NCBI GenBank assembly: GCA_934162265.1
Contig: CAKPHZ010000013.1
Span: 1 to 45,764 of the forward strand
Direction of reading: 5' to 3'
Source of the DNA: an uncultured Bacilli bacterium
Lineage (GTDB): Bacteria > Bacillota_I > Bacilli_A > RF39 > UBA660
DNA length: 45,764 nucleotides
The notes under the pieces were generated by a model. The model made no database searches and was not told the origin of the DNA. It saw only the letters and a program-made list of their open reading frames with translations. Shown one piece after another: positions 34,547-42,850 of the stretch (positions are counted from its first letter, which is position 1; every line of letters starts with the position of its first letter). A program made the translations under genes and the position numbers.

Positions 34547-35278
34547 TTACAAAAAATCTCCTATCAACTTCTCCACATAACTAAAAACATATTCTTGTAA
34601 ATAAATACCAACCTCTCGATCATACTCTTCCCCAAGAAGTAAATTATCCGAAATCATTTTAAAAGAAATAACCGGAATATCCCGATGATGAGCAATCGTA
34701 TAAGTCGAAATACTTTCCATATCTTCACAAAGAATATGATACTTTTCATTCAAAAATAAAACTCTATCTACTTCTTGATTCCATACATCCCCACTCCCAA
34801 TAGTACCACATAAATAATTTGTTTTAGGTGGATTTCCTAATGCCAACGCAAGAAGTTTTTCATCTGAAGAATAAGACAAAAATCGATCAGTCTCTCCACT
34901 TAAAAAAGTAAGAAGTTCCCATTTATCTGGATGAACACCACCCAAAGCAGGAGAAAAAGAACTTTTATAAGAATTAATATTAACACAATTCGTCCCAATA
35001 ACCATATCCGAAACATGTAACATCTCCGTAGTAGCTCCTGCTATTCCATAATTAATAATTGTTATAGGATGATAATTCTCTATCCCAATAGTAAGAGAAG
35101 AACTAGCTTCAATCAAACCAACCTTAGATAAAGAAATAACAACAGGATAATTTCTAATCATTCCTTCATAAAAAAGATACCCTCCTATCTCTCTTTTCAC
35201 AAGATGATCTATTTTTTTCAACAAACAAGAACATTCTACCTCCATTGCTACTTGCAACAAAATAGGCCTTTTCCCCAT
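34547..35278 (-). CDS. mtnN: 5'-methylthioadenosine/S-adenosylhomocysteine nucleosidase-like
   Basis: MTAN cleaves adenine from methylthioadenosine and S-adenosylhomocysteine, recycling SAM by-products. The 243-residue protein shows the phosphorylase-superfamily pattern: VAMEVECSCLL at the start, INYGIAGAT, GTIGSGDVW, the substrate-binding EDMES, and the Asp of SFKMISDN. Some positions differ from classical MTAN, so a related nucleosidase is possible. It lies downstream of the sigK C-terminal half in the same direction. Confidence 0.8.
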   Translation of the reverse strand: MGKRPILLQVAMEVECSCLLKKIDHLVKREIGGYLFYEGMIRNYPVVISLSKVGLIEASSSLTIGIENYHPITIINYGIAGATTEMLHVSDMVIGTNCVNINSYKSSFSPALGGVHPDKWELLTFLSGETDRFLSYSSDEKLLALALGNPPKTNYLCGTIGSGDVWNQEVDRVLFLNEKYHILCEDMESISTYTIAHHRDIPVISFKMISDNLLLGEEYDREVGIYLQEYVFSYVEKLIGDFL

Positions 35279-35359
35279 AAATCCTTCACCTCACAATAAA
35301 ATCACTAAAATCATACTATAAAAAAGAAAGAAAAGTCAAGAAAAAAACAATAGTCTTCT

Positions 35360-35731
35360 CTAACCATTGTAATTTTTATTCCGAATAAACTCTCTCAATA
35401 TCTTAGTAATTGCCCTTTTCTCAATCCTTGAAACATAACTCCTACTAATCCCAAGAGCAGAAGCAATTTCCTTCTGGGTCTTCTCTTCCTCATGATCAAG
35501 ACCATAGCGCATATTAATAATCTTCCTCTCTCTTTTCGATAAAATATTTAAATATTTCCTCAACAACAAAATATTATCTTTCAAATAAATATCTTCTAAA
35601 TAATCAGGATCTTTAGTCCTTAAAACATCTAAAACAGTAATCTCATTTCCCTCTTTATCATAACTCACCCCATCATAAATACTAACATTTTTTGCATTTT
35701 TCTTATTACTCCGAAAATACATCAAAATTTC
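35360..35731 (-). CDS. sigK: sigK, C-terminal half (spoIIIC-like), interrupted gene
   Basis: This is the 3' part of the mother-cell sporulation sigma factor sigma-K. From the core at 35731-35735 the frame reads EILMYFRSNKKNAKNVSIYD, then EGNEITVLDVLRTK and the region 4 helix-turn-helix (KTQKEIASALGISRSYVSRI) to the stop, 123 residues. In the integrated state the frame opens further upstream to 35815, but that part belongs to recombinase DNA. Joining at the core to the half ending AAKCAEN gives a continuous 232-codon sigK. As it stands it lacks regions 1.2-2.2 and cannot act as a sigma factor. The 5' half lies 8.66 kb away. Confidence 0.93.
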   Translation of the reverse strand, partial: EILMYFRSNKKNAKNVSIYDGVSYDKEGNEITVLDVLRTKDPDYLEDIYLKDNILLLRKYLNILSKRERKIINMRYGLDHEEEKTQKEIASALGISRSYVSRIEKRAITKILREFIRNKNYNG

Positions 35732-37493
35732 ATTCGCCACTATCACTTGAAAGAACGATTTTGCCGTTATGTGTTGCCGATAATCCGTCTTGTTCGTTGT
35801 TAACGTCATCATCAAATAGTTGTGGTTTAGTAGTTATGGTGTGATTTCTACTACCGATTAAATCCATATATATTTTTTTGCCGTCGGTTTCCATATTACC
35901 TACAAATAATTTAATTAGATTACGTTTGCTTATTATATCTAATTCATCAAACCTACAAATATATTTAGTTAATATTTCAAAAACAACTTTGGCTGTTTCT
36001 TGGTCGTTAATGATTTGATTTGGTTGTTCTTGTTTTAATTTTTGTATATTGGTTGCTATTTCATTGTTCTTGCGTTTTAATTCTTTCATTTGTGCTTGTA
36101 CTACGTCAAATATTTCATCATCAACAAGTGCTAAACGATTAGCAAGGTTTTTTATTTCATTTTCGTTTTTACTATAATTACGTTCTAATACTTGTAATTC
36201 ATCGTTTTTACTTTTGCTATCATAATCATTGTCGGTTGCGATTTCTTCTATTGCTTTGTAAAACTCACTTGTTGGATTTGCTAATTCTTTCATACCACGC
36301 ATAACTAATTCATCGGCTTCATTTCCGTTTATATTTTTACAAGAACATTTTTCGCCCTTACTTTTCATTTTTAAATCGCATATATAGTCAAACCTTAAAT
36401 CGCCGTTAGCCGTTTTGTTTTGTTTTAGTTTTGCTCTCATAAGTGAATGACAATGACTACAACGAAGAACACCAACTAAAATTGCGTTATTCTTGATTGG
36501 CTTACGATAATTTTTATCTTCATTTGCTTTTAATATTTCTTGTACTTGTACCCAATCTTTACCACTTATAATACCTTTATGTTGTCCAATAGCAACAATC
36601 CAATCTTGTAAATCTTTATATTTTACACGTCCCGTTTTCGTTTTTTCGGTTTTACAATAGCCAATTATTCCGTGTTCGCCGTTAAATTCTTCTTTATCGT
36701 TGTATACTTCAACGTCATTTTCTAAAAAGTAATTAAGAACGTCTTTATCGGCAACGGCATATACGGGATTTCTTAAAATATTTTTAACACCCCAACGAGA
36801 AAAATCACAATTTCTTTTGGTCTTAAAATCATTTTGTATCAAAAAACTTTCAACTTGTGTTTGTGATTTATATTCCAAAAACTTTTGAAATATTGTTTTA
36901 ATGATTGTTATTTCATCATCAATAGGAACAAGTTTAAATAAATTGACTTTCTTTCCGTTTATGTTTTCTTTTTCCATTTTTTCACTCATAAATCCAAGTG
37001 GAACATTACCACCAAGCCAACGTCCTGTTTTTGCTAATTTATACATATTATCTCTTATACGTTCGGCGATTGTATCACGTTCAAGTTGTGCGAATGTAAT
37101 TGCAATAAATAACATCGCTTTACCCATAGGGGTAGTCGTATCAAACCTTTCACTTACTGAAATAAAGTTTACATCGTGTTCTTGCCAATCTTCATATAAA
37201 TTAGCAAAGTCTAATACATTACGGGAAACACGGTCAAGACGATAACAAATAATAGTATCAAACTCATCATTTTTAATTGATTTCATCATTTCTTGAAATT
37301 GTGGTCTATCGGTATTTGCCCCCGTATAACCCTCATCGTTATATACAACTATATCATCATCGGTTAAAGTTGTATCAATATACGTTTTTAAATAATGCTT
37401 ACAAGTATCAATTTGGTTTTCTATACTTTCGCCTTTACCCGTAAACTTCGATTTACGCGAATATATCGCTTTTTTTCTTTTTCTTTCTTCCAT
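35730..37493 (-). CDS. Large serine recombinase (SpoIVCA-type) of the sigK element
   Basis: This 587-residue enzyme should cut and rejoin the att sites to rebuild sigK. The resolvase domain (about 8-165) has the catalytic Ser in AIYSRKS (Ser15) and the Arg-rich motif CYRLDRVSRN. A recombinase domain follows, then a zinc ribbon (LRCSHCHSLM, YICDLK, CSCKNING) and a coiled coil (about 430-490) typical of large serine integrases. The stop TGA (35730-35732) spans the att core: its last base comes from sigK DNA, so the integrated copy is closed by the host gene. In the excised circle the frame continues into the HTH ORF at 43881. AAAGGA precedes the ATG at 37493. Confidence 0.95.
   Translation of the reverse strand: MEERKRKKAIYSRKSKFTGKGESIENQIDTCKHYLKTYIDTTLTDDDIVVYNDEGYTGANTDRPQFQEMMKSIKNDEFDTIICYRLDRVSRNVLDFANLYEDWQEHDVNFISVSERFDTTTPMGKAMLFIAITFAQLERDTIAERIRDNMYKLAKTGRWLGGNVPLGFMSEKMEKENINGKKVNLFKLVPIDDEITIIKTIFQKFLEYKSQTQVESFLIQNDFKTKRNCDFSRWGVKNILRNPVYAVADKDVLNYFLENDVEVYNDKEEFNGEHGIIGYCKTEKTKTGRVKYKDLQDWIVAIGQHKGIISGKDWVQVQEILKANEDKNYRKPIKNNAILVGVLRCSHCHSLMRAKLKQNKTANGDLRFDYICDLKMKSKGEKCSCKNINGNEADELVMRGMKELANPTSEFYKAIEEIATDNDYDSKSKNDELQVLERNYSKNENEIKNLANRLALVDDEIFDVVQAQMKELKRKNNEIATNIQKLKQEQPNQIINDQETAKVVFEILTKYICRFDELDIISKRNLIKLFVGNMETDGKKIYMDLIGSRNHTITTKPQLFDDDVNNEQDGLSATHNGKIVLSSDSGE
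35731..35755. other. Left attachment junction of the sigK element
   Basis: Core CATTC (35731-35735), GCC, then the arm ACTATCACTTGAAAGAA (35739-35755). The arm is the imperfect inverted partner (15 of 17) of the arm at the other end. Confidence 0.85.
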
Positions 37494-37611
37494 AAAAAGC
37501 CGTCCTTTCTTTTATGTGATATATAATATATTATATCATAAATTATACGATAAATATAGTATTTTCTATGATTTTGTGCTAAAATATTATATCAACGAAA
37601 GGACGTGTATT

Positions 37612-38559
37612 ATGCAAAGTTGTTTAAAGAAAAATTTTTCACATCATATTTTATTTGATAATAAGTATGCTGAACAATCATATATTGCGTATCTTTCAAA
37701 AGAAAAAAGAAAATACATAATGAATTCAAGCGATTATGTAGAAAGATTTATTGTTTTTACTATTGATTTTATTTTTAGAATTAACAATGCGATTTGTAGA
37801 CGTGGTTTAGTTGAAAATAACAAAGAAGATATAAGAAAACTATATGATACACCAAAAGACGTTGAAAAATACTCTTATTATACTAAAATGACGGTCAATG
37901 GTGTTTACAATGATATAAAAAGATATAAACTTACAAACGAATATGAACAAGAAATATTTGATATGTTAGAAAAGGTCGTAAACTTAAAAGATAAACTATT
38001 TACGAATTATGATGATTTTAAAAGTGGTATATATGAATTAGTAAAAACGATTGATGACAAACATTATACTTGGACTGTTGGGGAAAATATTATATATAAT
38101 AGGTCTATTCGTGATAATGAAAGTAAAAAATATTATTGTGCTGTTATAGGTCAAAAAGGTTATAAAAGATTTAAAACGATTTATTATAATAACGTATATT
38201 TAGAAACGCGTATAAAAATGATTACGTTTGAACAAGTATGCGATTTACTTATTGTTATTGCTGATACATACAACGAATTGATTATAAAAGAATATGACAA
38301 CGCAAGTGATATCATTAACGATTATTTAAAAAACAATACCGATATGCTTAGTTGTAAAGATATATATTATGCTAAAATATTTATGGATTTAAAGAAAATA
38401 TCTTTATTATTACAAACTGATAAACAAAAAGACGTTGTAAAACTGATGAAAGATATTATACAAAGTGAAAATAAAAAATATAAAAATGATTTTCTTTTAT
38501 ATGAAAATATACCGATTGATGAAAATGCTATTGAGCAAGGTCAATATATTGAATTATAA
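37612..38559 (+). CDS. Element protein of unknown function, 315 residues
   Basis: With the ATG at 37612, preceded by AAAGGA, the product has 315 residues. An upstream frame to 37516 lacks a ribosome binding site. It is soluble, rich in Tyr, Asn, Asp and Lys, and mostly helical by pattern (YVERFIVFTIDFIFRINNAI, FEQVCDLLIVIADTYNEL). It is transcribed divergently from the recombinase across 118 bp, from a TGCTAAAAT box near 37577-37585, and ends at the terminator at 38574-38624. No family recognised; its place beside the recombinase allows a role in control of excision, but nothing in the sequence shows that. Confidence 0.7.
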   Translation: MQSCLKKNFSHHILFDNKYAEQSYIAYLSKEKRKYIMNSSDYVERFIVFTIDFIFRINNAICRRGLVENNKEDIRKLYDTPKDVEKYSYYTKMTVNGVYNDIKRYKLTNEYEQEIFDMLEKVVNLKDKLFTNYDDFKSGIYELVKTIDDKHYTWTVGENIIYNRSIRDNESKKYYCAVIGQKGYKRFKTIYYNNVYLETRIKMITFEQVCDLLIVIADTYNELIIKEYDNASDIINDYLKNNTDMLSCKDIYYAKIFMDLKKISLLLQTDKQKDVVKLMKDIIQSENKKYKNDFLLYENIPIDENAIEQGQYIEL

Positions 38560-38573
38560 GGAAATAATATTAG

Positions 38574-38624
38574 AAAGTGCATTTTTTACAATAACCTACC
38601 AATTAGGTTAAATGCACTTTTTTT
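38574..38624 (+). terminator. Double stem terminator in the sigK element
   Basis: The outer stem AAAGTGCATTT (38574-38584) and AAATGCACTTT (38610-38620) encloses an inner TAACCT/AGGTTA stem (38592-38597, 38605-38610), followed by T residues. It ends the 37612 gene. Confidence 0.85.
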
Positions 38625-38709
38625 ATTGTTTTCTTTTTTTCTTTTGCTAATATAGTCCTTGCAAAGAAAAAACGCGTTTCATATTTGCAAGATTGGGGGT
38701 GGTCAATAA

Positions 38710-38910
38710 TTGAAATTAATTATCAATTTGCCAACTGATGAAAAAGGAATAAAAGAGTTTAACACGGCTTTTGCAAAAGTACAAGCAACGTTAGTGAAAA
38801 AATGTATTGATGATTTGAATATTGATAAACAATCTAAACAAAAGGTAGTTAATGAATTGTTGACTACTCTAAAAAAACAAGTTGACGAAAGGAAAATGAA
38901 GAATGAATAA
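38710..38910 (+). CDS. Small element protein, paralog 1 (TDEKGIKEFNTAF family)
   Basis: A 66-residue protein starting at TTG (38710-38712) after GGGGGTGG. It begins KLIINLPTDEKGIKEFNTAF, continues as an amphipathic helix and ends in KKQVDERKMK. A close paralog lies at 43683, with the same core protein and about 40 nearly identical bases. The stop overlaps the start of the next gene. Family not recognised; a DNA- or protein-binding accessory role in the element is possible. Confidence 0.65.
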   Translation: MKLIINLPTDEKGIKEFNTAFAKVQATLVKKCIDDLNIDKQSKQKVVNELLTTLKKQVDERKMKNE

Positions 38911-39265
38911 TGAAGAAAATATAAAAGAAAAAACGAAAGAAAAAATAAAAGAAAAAAAAGTCTATTTATCCGATAATAAAAATGATAGCAAACAACGTGA
39001 AGCAGTAGACAATTTAAAAAAAGCAATCGTAAAAGAAGCAATCAAAAATTATACTGATGAAACGCCAAGTGGCTTATGGTTTGACTTATTTATGATATAT
39101 TTAGAAAGTAGAACAAAACCTAATAAATCAAAAAATGATTTTAATTATCGCATAGAACGTATTTATAACAATGTTATAAGTATGTATAGCGATTTTAAAG
39201 AATTTACCGAACCTGTTTTAAACAAAAGTAGAAAAGCAACAATAGTTGATAATAATAACAACTAA
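38903..39265 (+). CDS. Hypothetical element protein, 120 residues
   Basis: The ATG at 38903 overlaps the end of the preceding small gene by 8 bp, so the two are coupled. The first 30 residues are a charged Lys/Glu stretch (IKEKTKEKIKEKKVYL). The rest is helical and polar (EAVDNLKKAIVKEAIKNY, GLWFDLFMIYLESRTKP). No signal, membrane helix or known motif. A minus-strand frame across the same bases is a leucine/phenylalanine-rich shadow. Function unknown. Confidence 0.65.
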   Translation: MNNEENIKEKTKEKIKEKKVYLSDNKNDSKQREAVDNLKKAIVKEAIKNYTDETPSGLWFDLFMIYLESRTKPNKSKNDFNYRIERIYNNVISMYSDFKEFTEPVLNKSRKATIVDNNNN

Positions 39266-39916
39266 ACTAAAATTAAAGTATTCCTATACTACAAATAAAC
39301 TAAAAGAAAGGATTTGATAAACTTAATTTAAACTATATTTAAAGATATAACAAAGGAGTGGACTTACATTAAGTTTATTCCTTTTATTATTATTTAATAT
39401 ATTTATATTAATATATATAAGAGTAAATACTATTTTTATAATAAATAGATTAGTTAAATACTATATAAGTAAATTAAGTTAAATTTAATATAATTATATA
39501 TAAATAAATTAATAAAATAATATAATACAAGTTAAATGTATTAAAAGTATTATTATCTTTTCATAAGGAATAATATTATTTTTTTACCATAAGACTATTA
39601 TTATATATTTATAATTTAATATAGTTTATAACCTTTTGTAAAGTATAGATTTAAAGAAAATTAATTAACCCCCTAATAAAAATTATTATTCACTTCGTTC
39701 ATAATAATTTTATTCCCCCTTCTTGATAAAAGAAAATTCCACCTTTTAGAAAATAAGCAAATTAAGGTTGTTTTAAACGGCAATTAGGTATTTGACTTAT
39801 AATTTATCTATTTAATGATTTTCATAACAGAGAACAACCTAATTTTGCTAAATAAAAGGTGTTTATATAAATTGAAAGAGTGTATATACAATGACGTATA
39901 AACACTCTTTATTTTT
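39266..39916. other. Hairpin-rich, very AT-rich non-coding region of the element
   Basis: About 650 bp without a credible gene. The first half is almost only A and T. The second half holds three stem structures. One is AATAAAAATTATTAT (39675-39689) against ATAATAATTTTATT (39701-39714), flanked by C-runs. The second is a long imperfect inverted repeat between about 39730-39773 and 39832-39862. The third is the terminator at 39875-39910. It could be a replication origin, a non-coding RNA or a long leader. There is no Rep or relaxase gene to decide. Confidence 0.5.
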
Positions 39917-39917
39917 T
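39875..39917 (+). terminator. Strong terminator after the non-coding region
   Basis: AAAGAGTGT (39875-39883) and ACACTCTTT (39902-39910), with further A/T pairs inside, then ATTTTTTT on the plus strand. It would end transcripts coming from 38710 rightward and may also serve the XRE gene from the other side. Confidence 0.75.
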
Positions 39918-40156
39918 TAGTCTATGTCTTTAAAGAATTCACACATAGATACATTCAATTTTTTAGATATTACATATAAGAACTCTAAACTAAATGTTTG
40001 ATAACTACTATTTTCAATATTAGCAATTGTACCCTCGTTGTATTGAATTAGGTCGGCTAATTGTACTTGTGTTAAACCTTTTTCTTTTCTAATTCTTTTT
40101 ATGTTCTTCCCAACAATTACATAGATATACTTGTTATCGTCTTTTTTGATTTCCAT
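39917..40156 (-). CDS. XRE-family repressor-like protein 1
   Basis: A 79-residue single helix-turn-helix protein (VGKNIKRIRKEKGLTQVQLA, then NEGTIANIENSSYQTFSL). It is divergent from the small membrane protein at 40262, with the palindrome ACTACAT/ATGTAGT (40201-40221) in the gap. Repeated GAACATT words lie near its own start (40170-40193). A control role over the divergent pair, and possibly over the excisionase promoter at 43050 that carries AGAACA/TGTTCT, is inferred. It is similar to XRE protein 2 at 40495. Confidence 0.85.
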   Translation of the reverse strand: MEIKKDDNKYIYVIVGKNIKRIRKEKGLTQVQLADLIQYNEGTIANIENSSYQTFSLEFLYVISKKLNVSMCEFFKDID

Positions 40157-40200
40157 ATATCATCACCAAGAACATTATCTTATGAACATTTATCTAATGT

Positions 40201-40221
40201 ACTACATTTAATGTATGTAGT
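40201..40221. promoter_or_regulatory. Palindromic operator between XRE 1 and the 40262 gene
   Basis: ACTACAT (40201-40207) and ATGTAGT (40215-40221) form a perfect 7-bp inverted repeat with a 7-bp spacer. It overlaps the upstream edge of a TGCTAAAAT-type promoter (about 40233-40241) serving the plus-strand gene. Confidence 0.6.
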
Positions 40222-40261
40222 TTTGCTTATTTTATGCTAAAATGGTTATGGGAGGTGTGAA

Positions 40262-40483
40262 ATGTTAAAGGATATTTTTTTAGTATTATCAGTCCTTGGT
40301 ATAGATATAATTTCCATAATGGCTTTCACTATACCAAGCGACCCATACGTGATAATACCAGCCCTATCAATGGTTAGTTTTGATAAGCCTTTATGGTTTT
40401 GTATAATCTTTGGTGGTAGTTTTTTATATTTAATGTTGTTGTGGTCTATTTATGATAAATTAGAGCAAAGAAAAATAGCATAA
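40262..40483 (+). CDS. Small two-helix membrane protein of the element
   Basis: A 73-residue protein with two membrane helices (about 4-23 and 44-62) and a short basic tail (YDKLEQRKIA). GGGAGG lies upstream of the ATG. It sits between two XRE genes, divergent from the first and convergent with the second. Function unknown; it could be a holin-like or toxin-like peptide, but no family is recognised. Confidence 0.65.
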   Translation: MLKDIFLVLSVLGIDIISIMAFTIPSDPYVIIPALSMVSFDKPLWFCIIFGGSFLYLMLLWSIYDKLEQRKIA

Positions 40484-40494
40484 CGGCAATTATA

Positions 40495-40746
40495 CTATTT
40501 CTCTTCTTCTAAATCATCAAATAACAACTTAATATGAATACCTAAAACTTTTGAAATATGATACAACGTGTTTAAAGAAAATGTTTTAAATGTTTCGTTT
40601 TCTATATCGCCAATAAAGTTTTCACTATAACTACACTTTTCGGCTAATTCGCGTTGTGTCCACCCTTTAAGTTTTCTATATTTACGAACATTTTTACCAA
40701 CCCAGTAGTAAATATAGTTGTTATCTTCTTTAGATATTGTTGCCAT
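40495..40746 (-). CDS. XRE-family repressor-like protein 2
   Basis: With ATG 40744-40746, nine bases after AGGAG, the product has 83 residues. A GTG at 40755 also opens the frame but lies too close to the AGGAG. The HTH is KLKGWTQRELAEKCSYSENF followed by IGDIENETFKTFSL. It shares the YIYxWVGKNxRKxR and ETFKTFSL features with XRE 1, so the two are paralogs. Its operator is probably TTCAATT/AATTGAA at 40763-40788, shared with the zinc-ribbon operon. Confidence 0.85.
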   Translation of the reverse strand: MATISKEDNNYIYYWVGKNVRKYRKLKGWTQRELAEKCSYSENFIGDIENETFKTFSLNTLYHISKVLGIHIKLLFDDLEEEK

Positions 40747-40762
40747 AGACACCAACTCCTAT

Positions 40763-40824
40763 TCAATTATTTCATAAATAAATTGAAAATAACCCCAACG
40801 AATGGGAGTGGTTTATGGTATAAT
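40763..40824 (+). promoter_or_regulatory. Operator and extended -10 promoter of the zinc-ribbon operon
   Basis: The inverted repeat TTCAATT (40763-40769)/AATTGAA (40782-40788) is followed by an extended -10, TATGGTATAAT, with TATAAT at 40819-40824. It lies between divergent XRE 2 and the 40853 gene. Confidence 0.55.
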
Positions 40825-40852
40825 AGATTATAAGAAAGGAGTGTGCGTTTAT

Positions 40853-41695
40853 ATGGCTTTAATTAAGTGCAATAACTGTGGTAAAGAAATAAGTGATAAG
40901 GCTACAACTTGTATCCATTGTGGCAAAAAGGTAAATGTTAAAAATAATCTTGAAAAGCCAATAAAAAAAGCAAGTAAAAAAGGCATTTTGATTATTGGAG
41001 GTGTCTTACTTGCTATTGTCTTAGTTGGTATAACTATATTTTTAGTTTTAAACCATAATTCCAAAAGTTATATTGGTAAATGGGAACATAATATTACATG
41101 GAAACGAGGAAATAAAACAACAAGAACAAGTTATGCTTATATTGAATTGTTAAAAAATGGTACTTTTAACTATGTTGGCTATACTATTAATGATTTAGAA
41201 AATAAAATTACTTATTCTGGTACTTATAACGAGAACAATGGCATAATCTATGTTTATTTTAAATATGAAGAACAAGATTATACTGGCAAATTATACATAA
41301 ACGATAATAAATTGTGTATGAACGGAGAAAATTGTGAAGATTACTTTGTTAAGACCTCATCTAAAGATAAAAATAGTCTTACTATAAATGAAGAAACAAC
41401 TTATATCTCTTATAGCGATTATCAAAGCATTTTGAATAATGGCGAAAGTGCTATTGTGGTGTTTGTGAGGGAAACTTGCCAATATAGTAAAGCATATAAA
41501 GAAATACTAAATAAAGTTGTTAGTAATTATTCTACTCCAGTATATTATTATGAACTTGATACAGAAGATATATCTGGTATAAGTCTTACCCCAACAACTC
41601 ATATCATTAAAAATGGTGTCAATGTTGAAACTATTGAGGGTAAAACCGAATATAACGAACTAAGTAAAATACTTGATAAAAACAATATTGAATAA
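40853..41695 (+). CDS. Zinc-ribbon membrane protein with lipocalin-like and thioredoxin-like domains
   Basis: With ATG 40853 after AAAGGAG the product has 280 residues. Order of parts: an N-terminal zinc ribbon (IKCNNCGKEISDKATTCIHCG); a membrane helix (about 44-66); a beta-rich domain (about 73-165) starting YIGKWEHN, as in small lipocalin-like modules; and a C-terminal thioredoxin-like domain (about 185-280). The last has IVVFVRETCQYSKAYKEIL, a CxxS rather than CxxC motif, and a cis-Pro-type LTPTTHI. With a single active Cys it may bind or reduce mixed disulfides, or be structural. It is the first of a three-gene cargo unit. Confidence 0.75.
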   Translation: MALIKCNNCGKEISDKATTCIHCGKKVNVKNNLEKPIKKASKKGILIIGGVLLAIVLVGITIFLVLNHNSKSYIGKWEHNITWKRGNKTTRTSYAYIELLKNGTFNYVGYTINDLENKITYSGTYNENNGIIYVYFKYEEQDYTGKLYINDNKLCMNGENCEDYFVKTSSKDKNSLTINEETTYISYSDYQSILNNGESAIVVFVRETCQYSKAYKEILNKVVSNYSTPVYYYELDTEDISGISLTPTTHIIKNGVNVETIEGKTEYNELSKILDKNNIE

Positions 41696-41706
41696 GGAGT
41701 GATAAT

Positions 41707-42171
41707 ATGGCATTAATAAAATGTCCTGAATGTAAAAAAGAAATAAGCGATAAGGCTACTCAATGTATTCATTGTGGTTGTCCTATTGAAAATAAAGTTA
41801 AATATTATTGTGAAGAATGTGGAACTGAAATTTTAGAAACTGATAAAGTATGTCCTAATTGTGGCGTTGATTTAAAAATGAATATTGAAGATTTAGATAT
41901 TAACAATTTAAGTGGCAGTGAGAAAAATATTAGATTTTTATTAAAATTAGCAAAGTTTTTTAAATATGGTACATTTGCTATTGCTGGTCTTATATTATTA
42001 ATTGGTTTTATGGCAACTGGTGGCACTGGTGAGGGTGAAATGCTAGGTATATGTTTTATATTTAGTGTTTGCTTAGTAATAGTAGCAATTTTAAGCACAC
42101 CATTTTTAGAATGGAAAGCGTATGTATTAAAAAACTTATACGAAATAAACATAAATGAAAGGAATAAATAG
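41707..42171 (+). CDS. Double zinc-ribbon membrane protein
   Basis: A 154-residue protein opening with two zinc ribbons (IKCPECKKEISDKATQCIHCG and YYCEECGTEIL...VCPNCG), then a linker and two membrane helices (about 91-108 and 112-134). The first 24 residues are nearly the same as in the previous gene, so both descend from one module. It follows by 11 bp with its own AAGGAG. Function unknown. Confidence 0.75.
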   Translation: MALIKCPECKKEISDKATQCIHCGCPIENKVKYYCEECGTEILETDKVCPNCGVDLKMNIEDLDINNLSGSEKNIRFLLKLAKFFKYGTFAIAGLILLIGFMATGGTGEGEMLGICFIFSVCLVIVAILSTPFLEWKAYVLKNLYEININERNK

Positions 42172-42176
42172 TTTAT

Positions 42177-42818
42177 ACGGCTTTAATTATAGCAAATAAA
42201 GTTTTAAAAATTAATTTTAATATTGGTGGTGGAACAGAATACAAAGCAGTGTGTTCTGACAATGATTCTATATTTGTGAAATTATACGGAAATTCAAGAA
42301 AAACTTATGTAGTTCAAGAAACGCATTCGCATAATTCTTATTTTGCTGATACACTTTGTAGTATGGCAATTAAAATAGCATATTATTATGATAAAAACGC
42401 AAATGTAAGTTGTAATGATAAAGATATACATTCTTCTTATGATAGAAAAGAAGATATAAATATTGTAATAGATAGTTATAAGAAAGATAATTATAAATGT
42501 TTTATCTATGGTAATGATTTAGAAGAACATAAAAATATTATAGTTGGTTCTTGGTGTGGATATAGATATGATGACACAAATCTTAAATACACTTTCAATA
42601 ATAATGGAACTATTGAAATGACTACTTTAGGAACTAATTATAATGGGTATTATGGTGTTGAAAATAATAATATATCTTATGGGGTATTTTTAACAAGTAA
42701 TAATTATGATATAATACTTCAAGAAAATTATTTCTATTATGACGAAAATACGGACACAATAAATTTAACTAACAAAATGATAGATGACAAATATAATATT
42801 TTTAATCGTTGTAATTAA
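42177..42818 (+). CDS. Hypothetical protein with lipocalin-like end; start codon unusual or lost
   Basis: The frame is open from before 42177 to TAA 42816-42818. The bases TTTATACGGCTTTAATTA at its left end copy TTTATATGGCTTTAATTA at the start of the 40853 gene, with ATG replaced by ACG (42177-42179), and AAAGGA lies 13 bases upstream. From ACG the product is 213 residues; from the first GTG (42249) it is 189. The C-terminal part (about 117-213) starts IIVGSWCGYRYDDTN and has the NNNGTIEM beta pattern, related to the middle domain of the 40853 gene. It may be made weakly from ACG or be a decaying gene. Confidence 0.5.
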   Translation, partial: TALIIANKVLKINFNIGGGTEYKAVCSDNDSIFVKLYGNSRKTYVVQETHSHNSYFADTLCSMAIKIAYYYDKNANVSCNDKDIHSSYDRKEDINIVIDSYKKDNYKCFIYGNDLEEHKNIIVGSWCGYRYDDTNLKYTFNNNGTIEMTTLGTNYNGYYGVENNNISYGVFLTSNNYDIILQENYFYYDENTDTINLTNKMIDDKYNIFNRCN

Positions 42819-42850
42819 GTATATAGGCTCAATACTTATATACTTTTTCT
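42817..42850 (+). terminator. Terminator of the zinc-ribbon operon
   Basis: AAGTATATA (42817-42825) and TATATACTT (42837-42845), followed by TTTTCTTTT. It overlaps the stop codon of the last gene. Confidence 0.8.

Noticed and set aside
35732..35815. N-terminal extension of the sigK C-terminal half to an ATG at 35815
   Set aside because: These codons lie inside the recombinase gene in another frame and are removed by excision; they are not part of sigK.
38703..39041. Minus-strand frame of 112 residues, Leu/Phe-rich
   Set aside because: Shadow of the two overlapping plus-strand genes, which have ribosome binding sites and, for the first, a paralog.
39266..39916. CRISPR array or iteron array
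   Set aside because: The repeats are irregular A/T runs without constant unit length or unique spacers.
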